64,000 nt of DNA from Cadophora sp. MPI-SDFR-AT-0126. Lineage: Eukaryota > Ascomycota > Leotiomycetes > Helotiales > Ploettnerulaceae. The stretch is taken from assembly GCA_020747065.1 (NCBI GenBank), contig JAGMVK010000020.1, positions 1,054,001 through 1,118,000 of the forward strand, in the 5' to 3' direction. Under the pieces are notes generated by a model, which searched no databases, had not been told where the DNA came from, and saw nothing but the letters and a program-made list of their open reading frames with translations. Shown in pieces: positions 35,722-45,893 of the stretch. The position numbers were made by a program, and so were the translations under genes. How positions within the stretch are numbered: position 1 is the first letter of the stretch; every line of letters begins with the position of its first letter.

Positions 35722-37746
35722 TTATGCTGCGCCTCCCATTTCGATCTTCTTGCCTTTGACCGATTTCCATTCGATGGCGGCGCTGCCGAAGATCGTTGTC
35801 GCCGCCATGACTGCAGAGACAAGGAATGCCTGCATGAGGGCATTGCTGTATGCTAATGTAACACCTGGGAGGACCGCCTTGTCCACTGTGCCTTGGATGG
35901 CTGTGGCGCCAGTATGGAGAATGATGTATGGATCGATCTCGGGGGCGTGCTCCGCTAATCCTTCGACCAGCTTGTTAGAAAACACGTTTTGCCCGATTGA
36001 AACAAAGAGTGCTCCCCCGAGAGTCTGGACGAAGATGATGATCGAGGTACCAGTCGGAACGTCACTGATATCGAGAACAGTTTGGATAGCATTCAATGGT
36101 TGTTGCATGCCGAGCCCAATCCCGATACCAGTAAGAGCCTGATATCCAATCCACATTGGAGAGCCAGATTCGGGCATTAGGGTAGTCAAGAGACCGGCGC
36201 CAATGGCCATGAGAACGGATGAGGCAATCAGAAATGGGGCGTCTATTCCTTGTTAGAAAACTCCCAAGCGGGGGAAGGGGGACAACTCACAGTAGCCCAG
36301 AAGGGTAACGCCTATACCACTTACGATGCTGACAATCACGAGGCCCAAAACTGCAAGTCAATCAATGTCAGTGGATCGCTTTATCAATAGCAGAGGAGAT
36401 TATCTGGTGACGTACTCAGAGACAGGTTCATGATGCCAGACTTCACAGCAGACGCACCCTTGACGGCCTGGAACCAGATTGGAAGGTAGAAGACGAGCAA
36501 GAAAAAGGCGGCTCCAAGTGCAAAAGCGTAGTAGGCGGCAGACCAGACGCTTCTCTTCTTGATTATACGAGGCGGCACAATAGCTGCATCCTGCTTCCAG
36601 ACTTGGACGGCAAGAAATCCAATGATCAGTATGCCGAACAAAACAAAGAGGAGAATGATTCTCCAGGAGCCCCAGGGATATTGCGTCCCGCCCCATTGAA
36701 GAGCCAAAAGAAGACAGATAATAGCGGGGATAAAGAAGGCAGTTCCCTCCAGGTCGAATTCCTTGACACGCGCAGCCCATCCTAGATCTGCAACAGCGGC
36801 CCGTTCTGGGCTGTGGAACAAGAGAATGAGAACCGCGACGGTTATAGCACCAATCGGAAGGTTGATGTAAAAGCACCACCTCCAAGATACTTTGTCCGTG
36901 AAGGCACCTCCCATCAATGGGCCAGCAACTGAAGCTATGCCATACATCGCTCCAATAAAGCCAGTATACATGGGTCTTTTGACGAGGGGAACAGAATATG
37001 CCACAATGATAAGTGCTCCAGAGAAGATGCCAGCGGACCCAATGCCAGCAATCGCTCTGCCAGCGATCAGAGCAACTGAGTTCGGTGCAGCTCCACAAAT
37101 CAAGCTGCCAACTTCGAAGATTCCAATGGCTGTAAGATACACCCATTTGATTGAGAAGTATGTGTAGAATTTACCGAACAAAAGCTGGAAGGAGGCGGTA
37201 GTGAGAAGATATGCAGAACCATACCACCCAATGTCAGGAAGCGAATCAAATTGATTGGTGCTGTAGAGAGAAATCCATCGTCAGCATATAATTCTGTAAT
37301 ATGAATGGAGGGGTGGGGTGAAGGGTCGACGGCAGATGTGTAGTTGAAGCAGGTTTGAAGCAGCAGATGAAGATACAGGCTAGATTTCGGAAGGCAACCG
37401 CAAACTCACATTTTAGGAATGGCCGTAGCAATAATGGTGTTGTCCTAAAAAAAATTGATGTTAGCAAACAGGTGATAGATTTATAGCGGGATCAGCAGTG
37501 GGAGCAACATACAAGAGCCATAAGGAACACCGACAAACAAAGCGCGAGGGTGATTAGGCCCAGTTTAAGGCTAGTAGGATACTCAATTCCCTCTCCACTC
37601 GTCATAACCCTGTTCAATTCTTCTTGTGCCTCCTTCGCAGTCTTGACTTTCTTTAAGTCGTGCTCATAGCTCGTTTGAGGTGGTGAGACTAAGGAGAACG
37701 AGGCAGGCCTCTCTGTTTTCGACTGGGAGGATGCCTTGTCGTCCAT
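35722..37746 (-). CDS. MFS multidrug-type transporter (DHA2, 14-TM family)
   Basis: Plasma-membrane drug:proton antiporter type exporter. Five exons (37746-37513, 37444-37410, 37260-36416, 36350-36291, 36242-35722) join to 564 aa with no break. The N-terminal cytoplasmic tail of about 60 residues precedes the first helix. [10 protein letters not shown] is the family's typical TM1 segment, and W-Y-G-S-A-Y-L-L-T starts TM2. An antiporter motif C-like segment G-P-L-M-G-G-A-F-T with [11 protein letters not shown] follows at about residues 220-245. Length and motifs match fungal toxin and metabolite efflux pumps. It borders a RidA-like, an NmrA-like and a Zn2Cys6 gene, with which it may form a cluster. 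Substrate unknown; detoxification or product export are both plausible. Confidence 0.9.
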
Positions 37747-38221
37747 GCTGGGCCTCGAGTCGACGAGGAATCGCGAGCTGGTCTTACTGAATTGGCTTGT
37801 GGAGACGCGCGATGATCTGAGTCACTGCGGTTAAGGTCCCAAAAGGAGATATGAAAAAAGTGTAGTCGAAGCGATGATGTAGGGAATAGAATTAACAAAG
37901 AAATGGAAGGAACTTAACGAAGTCTTACTACGACGTATGTTTTCCCTGCCTCACTTCGCTCTGGTTCCGACGTAACTAGATTCGGAAGCAGTATATCTAC
38001 CAAGACTCAACGCGACATGAATCAAAGATTCGGAATCTAGTAAAGACCGACTTCTGCATAATCTATTGTTTGAGGCTGCCTCATTTCACACATTTCTAAC
38101 ATTTCGGGGGCGGAGAAACTTTCGGGACTGTTGATTGGCTACCACTGGGACAAAGACGGCCTTTTGACAAGTCTCCGGTGTCCGAATCTTTGAGGTCCAA
38201 CATTGACGGCTGCGAGATAAT

Positions 38222-38266
38222 TTGAGCTAGTCCGGAATTGGAACGTATTCGGCTATCGGAGTATTG
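38222..38266 (+). repeat. Upstream module block 1, copy A
   Basis: A 45-base block with 39 identical positions to 41834-41878. The longest shared word is GGAACGTATTCGGCTATCG. It lies 476 bases upstream of the MFS start codon. Confidence 0.8.
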
Positions 38267-38337
38267 CCATGCCTTTCGAAGTAGAGTTTGCCTTATGACT
38301 TACATCCTGAATATAAATAGTATGCCTTGACTTTACC

Positions 38338-38373
38338 CCGTGTCCGAAAGCTCTAAAGCAAGGAGATCCGGTC
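38338..38373 (+). repeat. Upstream module block 2, copy A
   Basis: Shares CCGAAAGCTCTAAAG and AAGGAGATCC with 41974-42009. The order and spacing relative to block 1 are kept at both sites, so the two regions are duplicates rather than chance matches. Confidence 0.8.
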
Positions 38374-38436
38374 AGACAAATATTATCGGAGTGGTTTTGG
38401 AAAAAATCCACGAGGAAGGAGCTATGTAGCGAGAGC

Positions 38437-38472
38437 TGAAAAGCTGGTGTGCGTAATAATTTGATGTTCGTT
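38437..38472 (+). repeat. Upstream module block 3, copy A
   Basis: A 36-base block with 31 identical positions to 44739-44774, including TGAAAAGCTGGTGT and GATGTTCGTT. Confidence 0.75.
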
Positions 38473-39397
38473 CTGTTTCAAGAGAGATTCACATGCCATA
38501 ATTTCACCATCCACTAACCCTCCTGTTATATATACTATATCGGTCTCTACTACTGGACTAGGCAATGGCAGTCTAAATACAGATCAAAGCGATGACGCGC
38601 CGAGAAGTGAGCTTTACGTTCGTGCATTTAGCTGACTGTTTTGGTCGAAGCCTCCCCTTCGATCGATCCGCTCCCAATCCAATAACGACATCCACCTCTC
38701 GCGGATCCGCTCGCTTTACTGACCGGTTCTGCGATCTCTCCAGATATGTTGTCCAGGATTCCAAGCCCGGAACTATCCAGCTTATAACACTACCTGCGCT
38801 CAAAGAGGACATCACTTCCGGACAAGGCACTTGCGACTATAGAGCCGCGAGAGACGGCTGAAGACAGGATAAAAAGACTGTTAGCTAGGTATCAAGGATA
38901 GTACGAAGCACTCTCGAGTAATAATGGTTACTTCCCTGAAATCTATCGTCGACTATATCTCGCAAATATATACAGCTTAAAAGAGCAGGAAGCAAAGACT
39001 CGGAAAACAAGCCCGCGCAAAAGGCATAGGAAGAGGCAGAAAACAACTGACAACCCCAAAGGAGCCAGAAGATCTCTGAATGATGACTTCGTTGATTTTC
39101 TTCCCCCACAGTTGCTAAAGAAAGAAGGGCAGACACGGCAAGATGCCAAGCGAAGATTTGGACTTTTTCTCGAACTCTGAAGTGATGTACTTCTATTGAA
39201 GGTAGCTGCAGCGACCTCTGCGAACCTGGACCTTTCGCACGCCCACTAGTCTTACGTGCTCGCATATTCTCTGCTGCTAGTATTTGGATGTAGTAGCTTC
39301 ATTTTGTATCCGACTATCTACCTCCATCTGCGATATCTCAACCAGTAAATCTAATACAGTACTGTCATACACGACTTTGAGAGTCTTAGTCGCTGTA

Positions 39398-40588
39398 CTA
39401 ACGCAACATAGCCCAAATATCAGCCTCGACACGAACCGCTGGCAAGACCAGTTTGGAGACCTCAATAACGCTTGGGTTCGGGGGAGGGCGACCAAGAACC
39501 GCATGGGCGGCTTCCCGAATCTGGGGCCACTCGCGAATGTCCGAAATATACCATGTTGTCTTGAAAACGTCGGCCCAGTTTGACCCGGCCGTTCTCAAAA
39601 CAATTTCGAGGTTTCTTAGAGAGATCGTTGTTTGAGCGGCGGCGGATGGCTCTGGCTGGTAGTAGTAGGCATCCTGAGCTTTTCCACCAACATAAAGCGG
39701 AAGGGCTGCGGCTCCAGACAGCACAAGTAGACCGCGATCTACACCCGTTCGGGCAACGTCAGATGCGTCCTTAGCCGTGGCTGGCGGTACAACAACCGTA
39801 GCGTCTGCCTCGATACTTGCGCCTTCTTGTTGAACCTTATGGACTGCAACAGGTACGAGAACCGGAATCCAACGACCGTAGCGGGCGAGGAGGGCGGCTC
39901 GGATGGTACTCCATAAGCGCATATCGACCAAGTATAAAGAAAGCTTAACGATGGAGCCAGCCAAACCGCCAGCAGCGGATAGGCGGTTGCCGATATCATC
40001 CAGACAAGCGTTCAACTCTGCAACCGCGCCTGTGCCAGCCGCATCACCTGCAACCCCATTGATGAAGGCTAGGTTAGCCCGGGGATCTGTGGCGATAGCG
40101 AGAGGAATGCCGTTATCTCCCATCGTACGCGCCTCTTGTGATACTCCGATTATGGTTGCCGCAGTCCATACCTCCAGCTCGATCCGCACGTCGGGGTGCG
40201 AGCAAGTAGGAACTTCAATCAAAGTGCTGGCTGGGTTACTGGCCCCAAAGTGTCTGTCAAACTCCTGTTGGCTCGTCCACACTTCGCGCACATCCCTCAT
40301 GAAACGAGTAACTTTGACCGGTTTCGCATTGGAACCCACAGCAGCAAGCGTGTCTTCGAGGTTCAACAAACAAGCCTGTGTCTGTTGGGAGATTAAGGGT
40401 TGGACCACTCCATTTCTCGCTGGCGAAATCAGGCCGAGGAATATAATTGGCGTCTCGGGCTTGAGAGCAAAAGCAGGAGTGAAAGCAAGGCCTTCAGGTG
40501 TGTTGGATGGCCAAACCGATTGCATTATGTCGGGGTGACGTGCCTCCTTAGCAATAGGAAAAGTTTTGGGGGAAAAGGGTTTGATCAA
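39398..40588 (-). CDS. Triple RidA/YjgF-domain protein
   Basis: An intronless 396-aa frame consisting of three consecutive RidA-like domains at about residues 40-145, 150-270 and 275-396. Each ends with the family's E/A-V-rich strand (T-L-I-E-V ... R-I-E-L-E-V-W; S-I-E-A-D-A; S-V-I-E-V ... R-V-E-A-D-I-W). RidA proteins hydrolyse reactive enamine/imine intermediates from PLP enzymes and normally work as trimers of single domains of about 130 aa. A three-domain chain could therefore form a whole trimer by itself. The conserved arginine that binds the substrate carboxylate in active RidA (Arg105 in E. coli) is not seen at the expected place before I-E-V in domains 1 and 3. Activity of the classic type is thus doubtful. 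It lies between the MFS exporter and the NmrA-like reductase. Confidence 0.85.
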   Translation of the reverse strand: MIKPFSPKTFPIAKEARHPDIMQSVWPSNTPEGLAFTPAFALKPETPIIFLGLISPARNGVVQPLISQQTQACLLNLEDTLAAVGSNAKPVKVTRFMRDVREVWTSQQEFDRHFGASNPASTLIEVPTCSHPDVRIELEVWTAATIIGVSQEARTMGDNGIPLAIATDPRANLAFINGVAGDAAGTGAVAELNACLDDIGNRLSAAGGLAGSIVKLSLYLVDMRLWSTIRAALLARYGRWIPVLVPVAVHKVQQEGASIEADATVVVPPATAKDASDVARTGVDRGLLVLSGAAALPLYVGGKAQDAYYYQPEPSAAAQTTISLRNLEIVLRTAGSNWADVFKTTWYISDIREWPQIREAAHAVLGRPPPNPSVIEVSKLVLPAVRVEADIWAMLR

Positions 40589-40686
40589 GAAATGATAAGT
40601 TAGATTTATGTGTGCAAGGTAGGCCGAGGGTGCTGTCGTGCCGGAATTGGCATAGGAAGACGCTGGTCCTTCCTGGCGTCAAGGTT
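40589..40686. promoter_or_regulatory. Short promoter of the triple-RidA gene
   Basis: Only about 100 bases separate this start codon from the AT-rich transposon relic. The word CCGGAATTGG at about 40641 also occurs in module block 1 copy A at 38232, which may or may not be meaningful. Confidence 0.3.
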
Positions 40687-41290
40687 TTGGACGTATAATA
40701 TTAAGTCTAAGTAAAGATTTATAAATCTATAATTAATCTTTATTATAAAATTATTAATAAGCCTTTTACTTTAAAAAATAGTAATAAATTAATAAATCTA
40801 ATTTTTCTAAAGTCTTAAGAAATATTAATACTATTTCTAAAAGTTTTTAATATCTTAATTAAGTTATATATTCTAAAGAACTAAATATATATATATATAT
40901 AAATTTGTACTTTAATTAGCGAATTATATAGTTAAATTTTAATTAAGTATTTATTTTTTTAAGAAAATTATAAAGAAAATAAATAAAAGAGACTATGAAT
41001 TAGAAAAAGTAAATATAAGAATTAAAGAATTAAAAGAGAAATTAAAGTAATTATAATTAAGAAAAAAGAGAAAAGTCTTAACTAATTAAATTCCTAATTT
41101 ATAATAATATATATAATTAAAAAATATTAAATTAAACCTATAAAATCAAAATTAAATAAAGATTTAAAATCTATAATATTATATATAAAAATTAAAGTAA
41201 AATAGAGTTATTAAGTATTAAAAATCAGGTAACGGAATTAGTAGGGTAGTCGGAATAGGGGGGTGACCGGAATAGGGGGTTTAGACGTTA
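40687..41290 (+). mobile_element. RIP-eroded Fot1/pogo-type (Tc1/mariner) transposon relic
   Basis: About 540 bases are almost free of C and very low in G, as produced by repeat-induced point mutation. One plus-strand frame from 40961 still reads like the C-terminal tail of a pogo/Fot1 transposase. A coiled coil (Y-E-L-E-K-V-N-I-R-I-K-E-L-K-E-K-L-K) is followed by basic R-K-K-R-K-V-L-T-N and I-P-N-L with RIP-type stops between. The non-mutated tail 41237-41281 has two copies of CGGAATAGGGGG, resembling the terminal inverted repeat end. The 5' part and left repeat are missing. It separates the RidA gene from the NmrA gene. Confidence 0.6.
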
Positions 41291-41833
41291 GGTACGGATC
41301 TATCTGTTGGGGTCGATACTCCCCTTGGAAACAGTCTCTGCGGGGAAAGGCACAGGTCGACGCTCGCCCCTACAGCTACGACCTTCCAAACCAGGTCACT
41401 GACGCGCAGGCGGGGATGCTTGTGGGGATGGGGTCTTGCGAGAGCCCGATTTCCAAGATTTGGCGCAGTCTGGTGTCAAGGGGACGAAAACTCACATTAC
41501 TGGGCCTAGGCTCCCCACGGGATCTACAAAGTGGCGTGTAGGAAAGCTTATAAGAATACTTGCGACGACCTCTGGCTCGGCGATCTCGATGGTTAGCTCA
41601 AGCAATCGTCGTTGGAGGATTAACTTAATGGGTGTTCCTGCGAGTTTGTTGTGCCAATGCTGAGGTTGACGTGACAATACGTTCAGGAAGCGATGCTCAC
41701 TTAAACTCCAATGTTGGCTAGTCGCAGTCAAATTCTTTGGGACTGTCATGATTGGGTATCGGCAAATCCCAGTTCTATTCGGAGCTCACTGGTCCAATAT
41801 TCTACTTTCTTAATTGATGGGCCGCGACATAAC
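41291..41833. other. Intergenic
   Basis: GC-normal sequence between the transposon relic and the repeated upstream module. Nothing recognised. Confidence 0.35.
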
Positions 41834-41878
41834 TTGAGCTAGTCCAGATCTGGAACGTATTCGGCTATCGCAGGGTTG
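41834..41878 (+). repeat. Upstream module block 1, copy B
   Basis: Partner of 38222-38266, in the same orientation, 300 bases upstream of the NmrA-like start codon. Confidence 0.8.
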
Positions 41879-41973
41879 CACTTTGATCCAGGAGGGGTTC
41901 CTTCTAATGCACATCGTCAACACAGATTGACAAATGGCATGCCTTGGTCTCGGACATTGGGTTAGAAATAACG

Positions 41974-42009
41974 CCGTGCCGAAAGCTCTAAAGAAAGGAG
42001 ATCCAGTTC
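41974..42009 (+). repeat. Upstream module block 2, copy B
   Basis: Partner of 38338-38373, 169 bases upstream of the NmrA-like start codon. Confidence 0.8.
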
Positions 42010-42177
42010 GGCTTTCGGAGTCGTTGGGGAAGAAAGACCGAGAGAGAAGCTAGTGCTTCAAAGCTTGATATTCAAAATCCTGAGAATCGCCAGTCGACGA
42101 GCCCTTACTGTGCAGTCAAAAAACTGAATCTTTTCTACTTAGCAAACTTTGATTACAACTGCACCGCAAACATTACA

Positions 42178-43183
42178 ATGTCCTCAAACACCACTATAGC
42201 CATCGCAGGCTTCACAGGCAAAATAGCTCGCCTGATCACCACGTCCCTGTTGCAAAACCACCCCAACATCAAAATCCACGGCATTTGTCGCTCCCCCGAT
42301 AGAGTCGACTCGAACCTCCTCTCCAACCCTAACATCACACTCTTCCGCGCAACATCCACCGATATCCCTGTCCTCCGCCGCGCTCTCACTGGCACCTCAG
42401 TCTGCATCTGCGCCTACCTTGGTGACAACACTCTTATGATCGACGGGCAAAAGACTTTAATCGATGCCTGTATTGCAGAAGATGTACCTCGCTATATTGC
42501 GTCGGATTGGACTCTCGATTTCCGCGGATTAGAGCTAGGCGATCATCCTGCTAAGGATCCGATGAAATATGTGCAAAGGTACCTTGAGGAGAAGGAGAGT
42601 GAGGGAACGATTAAGGGTGTGCACGTGCTAAATGGTGCGTTCATGCAGGTTGTATGGGCGAGCTTCATGGGGTATGTTGATACGGAGAAGGGGGCGTTCC
42701 GGTATTTTGGGACGGGGGACGAGAAGCTTGAGATGACGACTTATGAGGATGCCGCGGCGTTCACGGCTGAGGTGGCGGTTGATCCCAACGCCAATGGGTT
42801 TCTAAAAGGTGAGGCCCTTGAAAATCTTCGCCTTAGGCATCCTGTTCGCTATTACTAACCTCCGCGATGCTACAGTTCTCGGAGATAGGAAGTCCGTCAA
42901 GGAGTTGGCACAGCTGTACGAGAAACGATATGAGATAAAGCCTGAAGTACAACAATTAGGATCTCTGGACGATCTCTACGGAAAAATGCAAGCTGCCTTC
43001 AAGAACCAGCCCGGGAATCCCTTCGCGTGGATGGGAATGTTCTACCAATATTATATGCAGAATGGCTCGACATGGTTGGGAACAGTGGACAACAAGCGCT
43101 ACCCAGTTGTGCAGCCGGTCACTGTCGAGGAGTTCTTGAAGGGTCACACAAAGGAGCGTTTGGGCAAGAGTGCGTTCTTTTGA
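42178..43183 (+). CDS. NmrA-like NAD(P)-binding reductase
   Basis: Atypical short-chain dehydrogenase family; members reduce aromatic or isoflavone-type compounds or sense NADP. Two exons (42178-42808 and 42876-43183) join to 312 aa, the usual length. The N-terminal dinucleotide motif reads I-A-G-F-T-G-K-I-A-R, so the third glycine of G-x-x-G-x-x-G is replaced by Ala. C-R-S-P-D-R follows at the end of strand 2, where a basic residue favours NADP. Y-I-A-S-D-W-T-L-D and Y-F-G-T-G-D-E-K match isoflavone-reductase-like fungal proteins. The canonical SDR Tyr-x-x-x-Lys is not present, as is normal for this family. Two blocks of its promoter are repeated upstream of the MFS gene, pointing to joint control or a past duplication. 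Confidence 0.88.
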
Positions 43184-43361
43184 TTCAATAGCATGACTTC
43201 CTGCTAGAGCAAGATGTATCTAATTTCGCATCAATTCAACCTCGCATCGGCAATTTAGTCCAAGCTTTGGGATATAAGGATATCGATTTGTGAAAAGGGA
43301 TACACTGCCTACTTAGTCCCACCCAAATTGTCCTCAAGAATCACAACCACTCCGCGCGTTT

Positions 43362-44696
43362 TTAATTCTTCAACAAATATCCGCATTTGCTCGCAGGAAA
43401 CATCAACAAGTCCCGTATTTGCGAGTCTGCAACCTGGTCCAAACTTGCGCAGATCCCCCTGCATTTGAATGTCGCGGAGGGAACAATCCACCACTGATCA
43501 ACTCCACATATGAGCGCACACCAATACGCCATGAGCAACATCGCTCTGGGATCTTTTTGCTTAAATAGCTGGACAAACTCGTGTGGTAGTTTGCCAATAA
43601 AGACCATAAACCTCCCAATCGTCTCGTGGCTTTCACCGGAATGCATCAACTGGCACAAGACTTTCAAGGGCTGCTGGTACGGATTTTCATCTCTTGATGA
43701 ATCAAAAGGCACTCCACAGAGGCTGTGTAGTGACCTTGAAGTGTTTGAAGCCCATGAATCGTCTGCTTCGTCAGTGTGTTGACAAGTATTTTCTTCCCAA
43801 CCTCCTGATTCAAGGAATACAGGAAGCCAAATGCTTTGCTCAAGGTGAGGACAAATACTGTAAGAGTTCAGCAAGCTTTTGATGCCTTGCATGGCACGCA
43901 ACCAAGCAATAGCGCCATCACCACCATCCGCCTCCTTTGATGACCTAGAGACGTTTTCAAACGCCAGCATCGTCTGAAGGTATCCACACCCAATAACTGT
44001 ATCTACATTCTCAGCGTCAAGGGATAATTGTAGTTGAGAAGAGTAAGATGTCAAGGCATGCTGATAATGTATCGTGGCAGTAACTTCATACTTCTTCTGC
44101 TCTGGGTGCAAAAAGCTCAGGTGCCTGGCGGATATTGCGAGGATGGAATGAAGCAGATATGGGGCTCCCAGAGCAAGCCGGATGCCTTCTTTCTGTAGTA
44201 TACGTTGAAGCTTGGAAGAAGCGAGCCAGGGGATAGTAGTGTCATGGAAGTGATCGATAAGTTCGAGGCCGTCGCCTTGTTTGTAAACCAAATCCTTGAG
44301 TCCCAAACAAGGAATATCAGTTTCTTCCAAGTACGCTAAGATCTGAGCAGTTGCTGATGAACGAAACGTGGAACTTCCAGCAGAATTGGAGGAAATTGAG
44401 CTGGCAGGGCGCTGAGATACAGTATTCAAGAACTCGCACTTGACTTTTCGATAAAGACATTGACCGCATTTTGGTTTTGACTCATCGCACTATGCATCTA
44501 TTAGCTGTGGTACCTCATAACTGAGAAAGGGATTTACTTTAATTCTTCGCTGCTTGCAACCCTGACAGCCACTCCTTGACTTGTTGTGTGACCTTCGCGG
44601 CCGGTAGATGTTGTCCTCCAGCGCTGGAGATTGGTCGATCGGCGGCTCAGGATTCTCTTTTATCCATGTGAACCTGCCATTTCCCGCCATGCACAT
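43362..44696 (-). CDS. Zn2Cys6 fungal transcription factor
   Basis: Nuclear DNA-binding regulator. Two exons (44696-44538 and 44489-43362) join to 428 aa. The binuclear zinc cluster has Cys44, 47, 54, 61, 64 and 71 (C-x2-C-x6-C-x6-C-x2-C-x6-C). The intron falls exactly after R-R-I-K in the middle of the cluster, a common intron place in this family. The remainder is the Fungal_trans_2 type of middle domain, with H-S-I-L-A-I-S-A-R-H-L and Y-Q-H-A-L near residues 160-200. The end of the frame near 43362 lacks the usual long C-terminal helices, so the last part may be shortened or mis-modelled. Next to an exporter, a RidA-like protein and an NmrA-like reductase it is the likely pathway-specific regulator. 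Confidence 0.85.
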
Positions 44697-44738
44697 TGAC
44701 TAGACGACCCAGCCACTTAACGGTACGCAGCGAGTCGA

Positions 44739-44774
44739 TGAAAAGCTGGTGTCCGTCTAATTTTGATGTTCGTT
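44739..44774 (+). repeat. Upstream module block 3, copy C
   Basis: Partner of 38437-38472, lying 43 bases upstream of the Zn2Cys6 regulator's start codon. It is in the same chromosomal orientation as the other copy, relative to a minus-strand gene. Confidence 0.75.
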
Positions 44775-45584
44775 TGGTGAATTGATTATATCATACTCGG
44801 TTCTAGCCACTGTTAAAATCAGCGGCTAGCCGTGCGGCTGCTAGCTGGGTGCGGTGTCTGTGTTAGAACTCCGTGCGCACGGGCCATAAACGCCAGAATT
44901 CAAAATATCGCAGCTCTAAAAATAAATAAACGTTTTGTAAGTTATGTATTATGACTTTACCAACGCGATTAAATCCTTATCCCCTCGATCGGTGAGACAT
45001 TGCTAGCGTGGACAGAGGGGAGGTTCGCTTAGACAACAATGCATAAAATTATGTATGTTTACATATAAATCTATTAGTAATATTGTGGAGGGGAAGACCC
45101 CAATCTCCACACGACAAGAGAGTAGCAAATGTATAGTACATAAGGTGTGAGGTTTGCGAAATAACAGATAGACGGAATCAAAAAATATCATATATCTAAA
45201 GAGTAAAAATTGTCAAGTAAAGAAAGAAGTGTAAAACCTATTAGAAGGAAAAGAGCTGTTGTTATTATTTCTAATCTCTTTGGGGAGATCTCAGCTTAAG
45301 TACAATGCTGAGTACACAGGTCAGGTGACAAAAGTGTACCGAGGCTGATCCCCACCACAATATTTATTATTTAAATGCCAACGCGCCCATGTGTTACATA
45401 CATATTTACGCGCTCACAATGGTCAATACTCCTGATTTACCTACGCAGTCTAAGACGCAAAAAGCGCAATCCCTTGAGAATATACTCCTTGAATTTAGAC
45501 CAATTACAGGCGCTTATTATGAGCATTTTAAATGCGAGCCAAAGCAGATTGTAAAAGCACTTCTACCTCTACCTTTCCCCAAAA
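44775..45584. other. Intergenic, AT-shifted
   Basis: Moderately AT-rich, with no supported gene. It may include the eroded left part of the piggyBac-like relic. Confidence 0.35.
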
Positions 45585-45893
45585 CCCACACCCATTCGAC
45601 TGCTTCAGCTTGTTCTTTAGCCACGATCTCTTCTGTAAGATTACTACGAATACCAATCGATATGCGAGTATACAGAGACTACATATACCACAAGAGAGGG
45701 CACGAGAATGGACAGATCTGCTTGTGAACGAGTTATAAGTTACGTATTTCTCGGTGCGATTATATATGTGGGAGTTCACGAAGAGCCTGCAGTAAATACA
45801 GACTTCATTAAAAGCCCTTTACGTGAGATACGAGCCCTCAAGACGGAGCTTTTGGATAGATATGATACGAAAGAAGCTTTGAGGAAGCAGTGA
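45585..45893 (+). mobile_element. piggyBac-like (DDE_Tnp_1_7) transposase relic
   Basis: Two adjacent frames together match the start of the piggyBac transposase domain. The first reads P-F-D-C-F-S-L-F-F-S-H-D-L-F, then T-N-R-Y-A and R-E-W-T-D-L-L. After a one-base frame change near 45725 it continues as Y-V-F-L-G-A-I-I-Y-V-G-V-H-E-E-P. The order and spacing of these motifs (F-x-x-F-F ... T-N-x-Y-A ... W-x-x-L ... F-L-G-x-x-I-x-M/V-G) are those of the family. The catalytic Asp residues further downstream are not found, so the copy is truncated and inactive. Ends and terminal repeats were not located. Confidence 0.5.

Larger units (their letters stand above)
37747..39397. other. Intergenic with repeated promoter modules
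   Basis: Upstream region of the MFS gene. It holds three blocks that recur elsewhere in the cluster (38222-38266, 38338-38373, 38437-38472). Two ATTCGGAA words near 37980 and 38031 face TCTAG motifs. No gene is supported between 38480 and 39397. Confidence 0.5.

Noticed and set aside
41263..41541. 92-codon frame after the transposon relic
   Set aside because: It starts inside the transposon end repeat and has no recognisable features.
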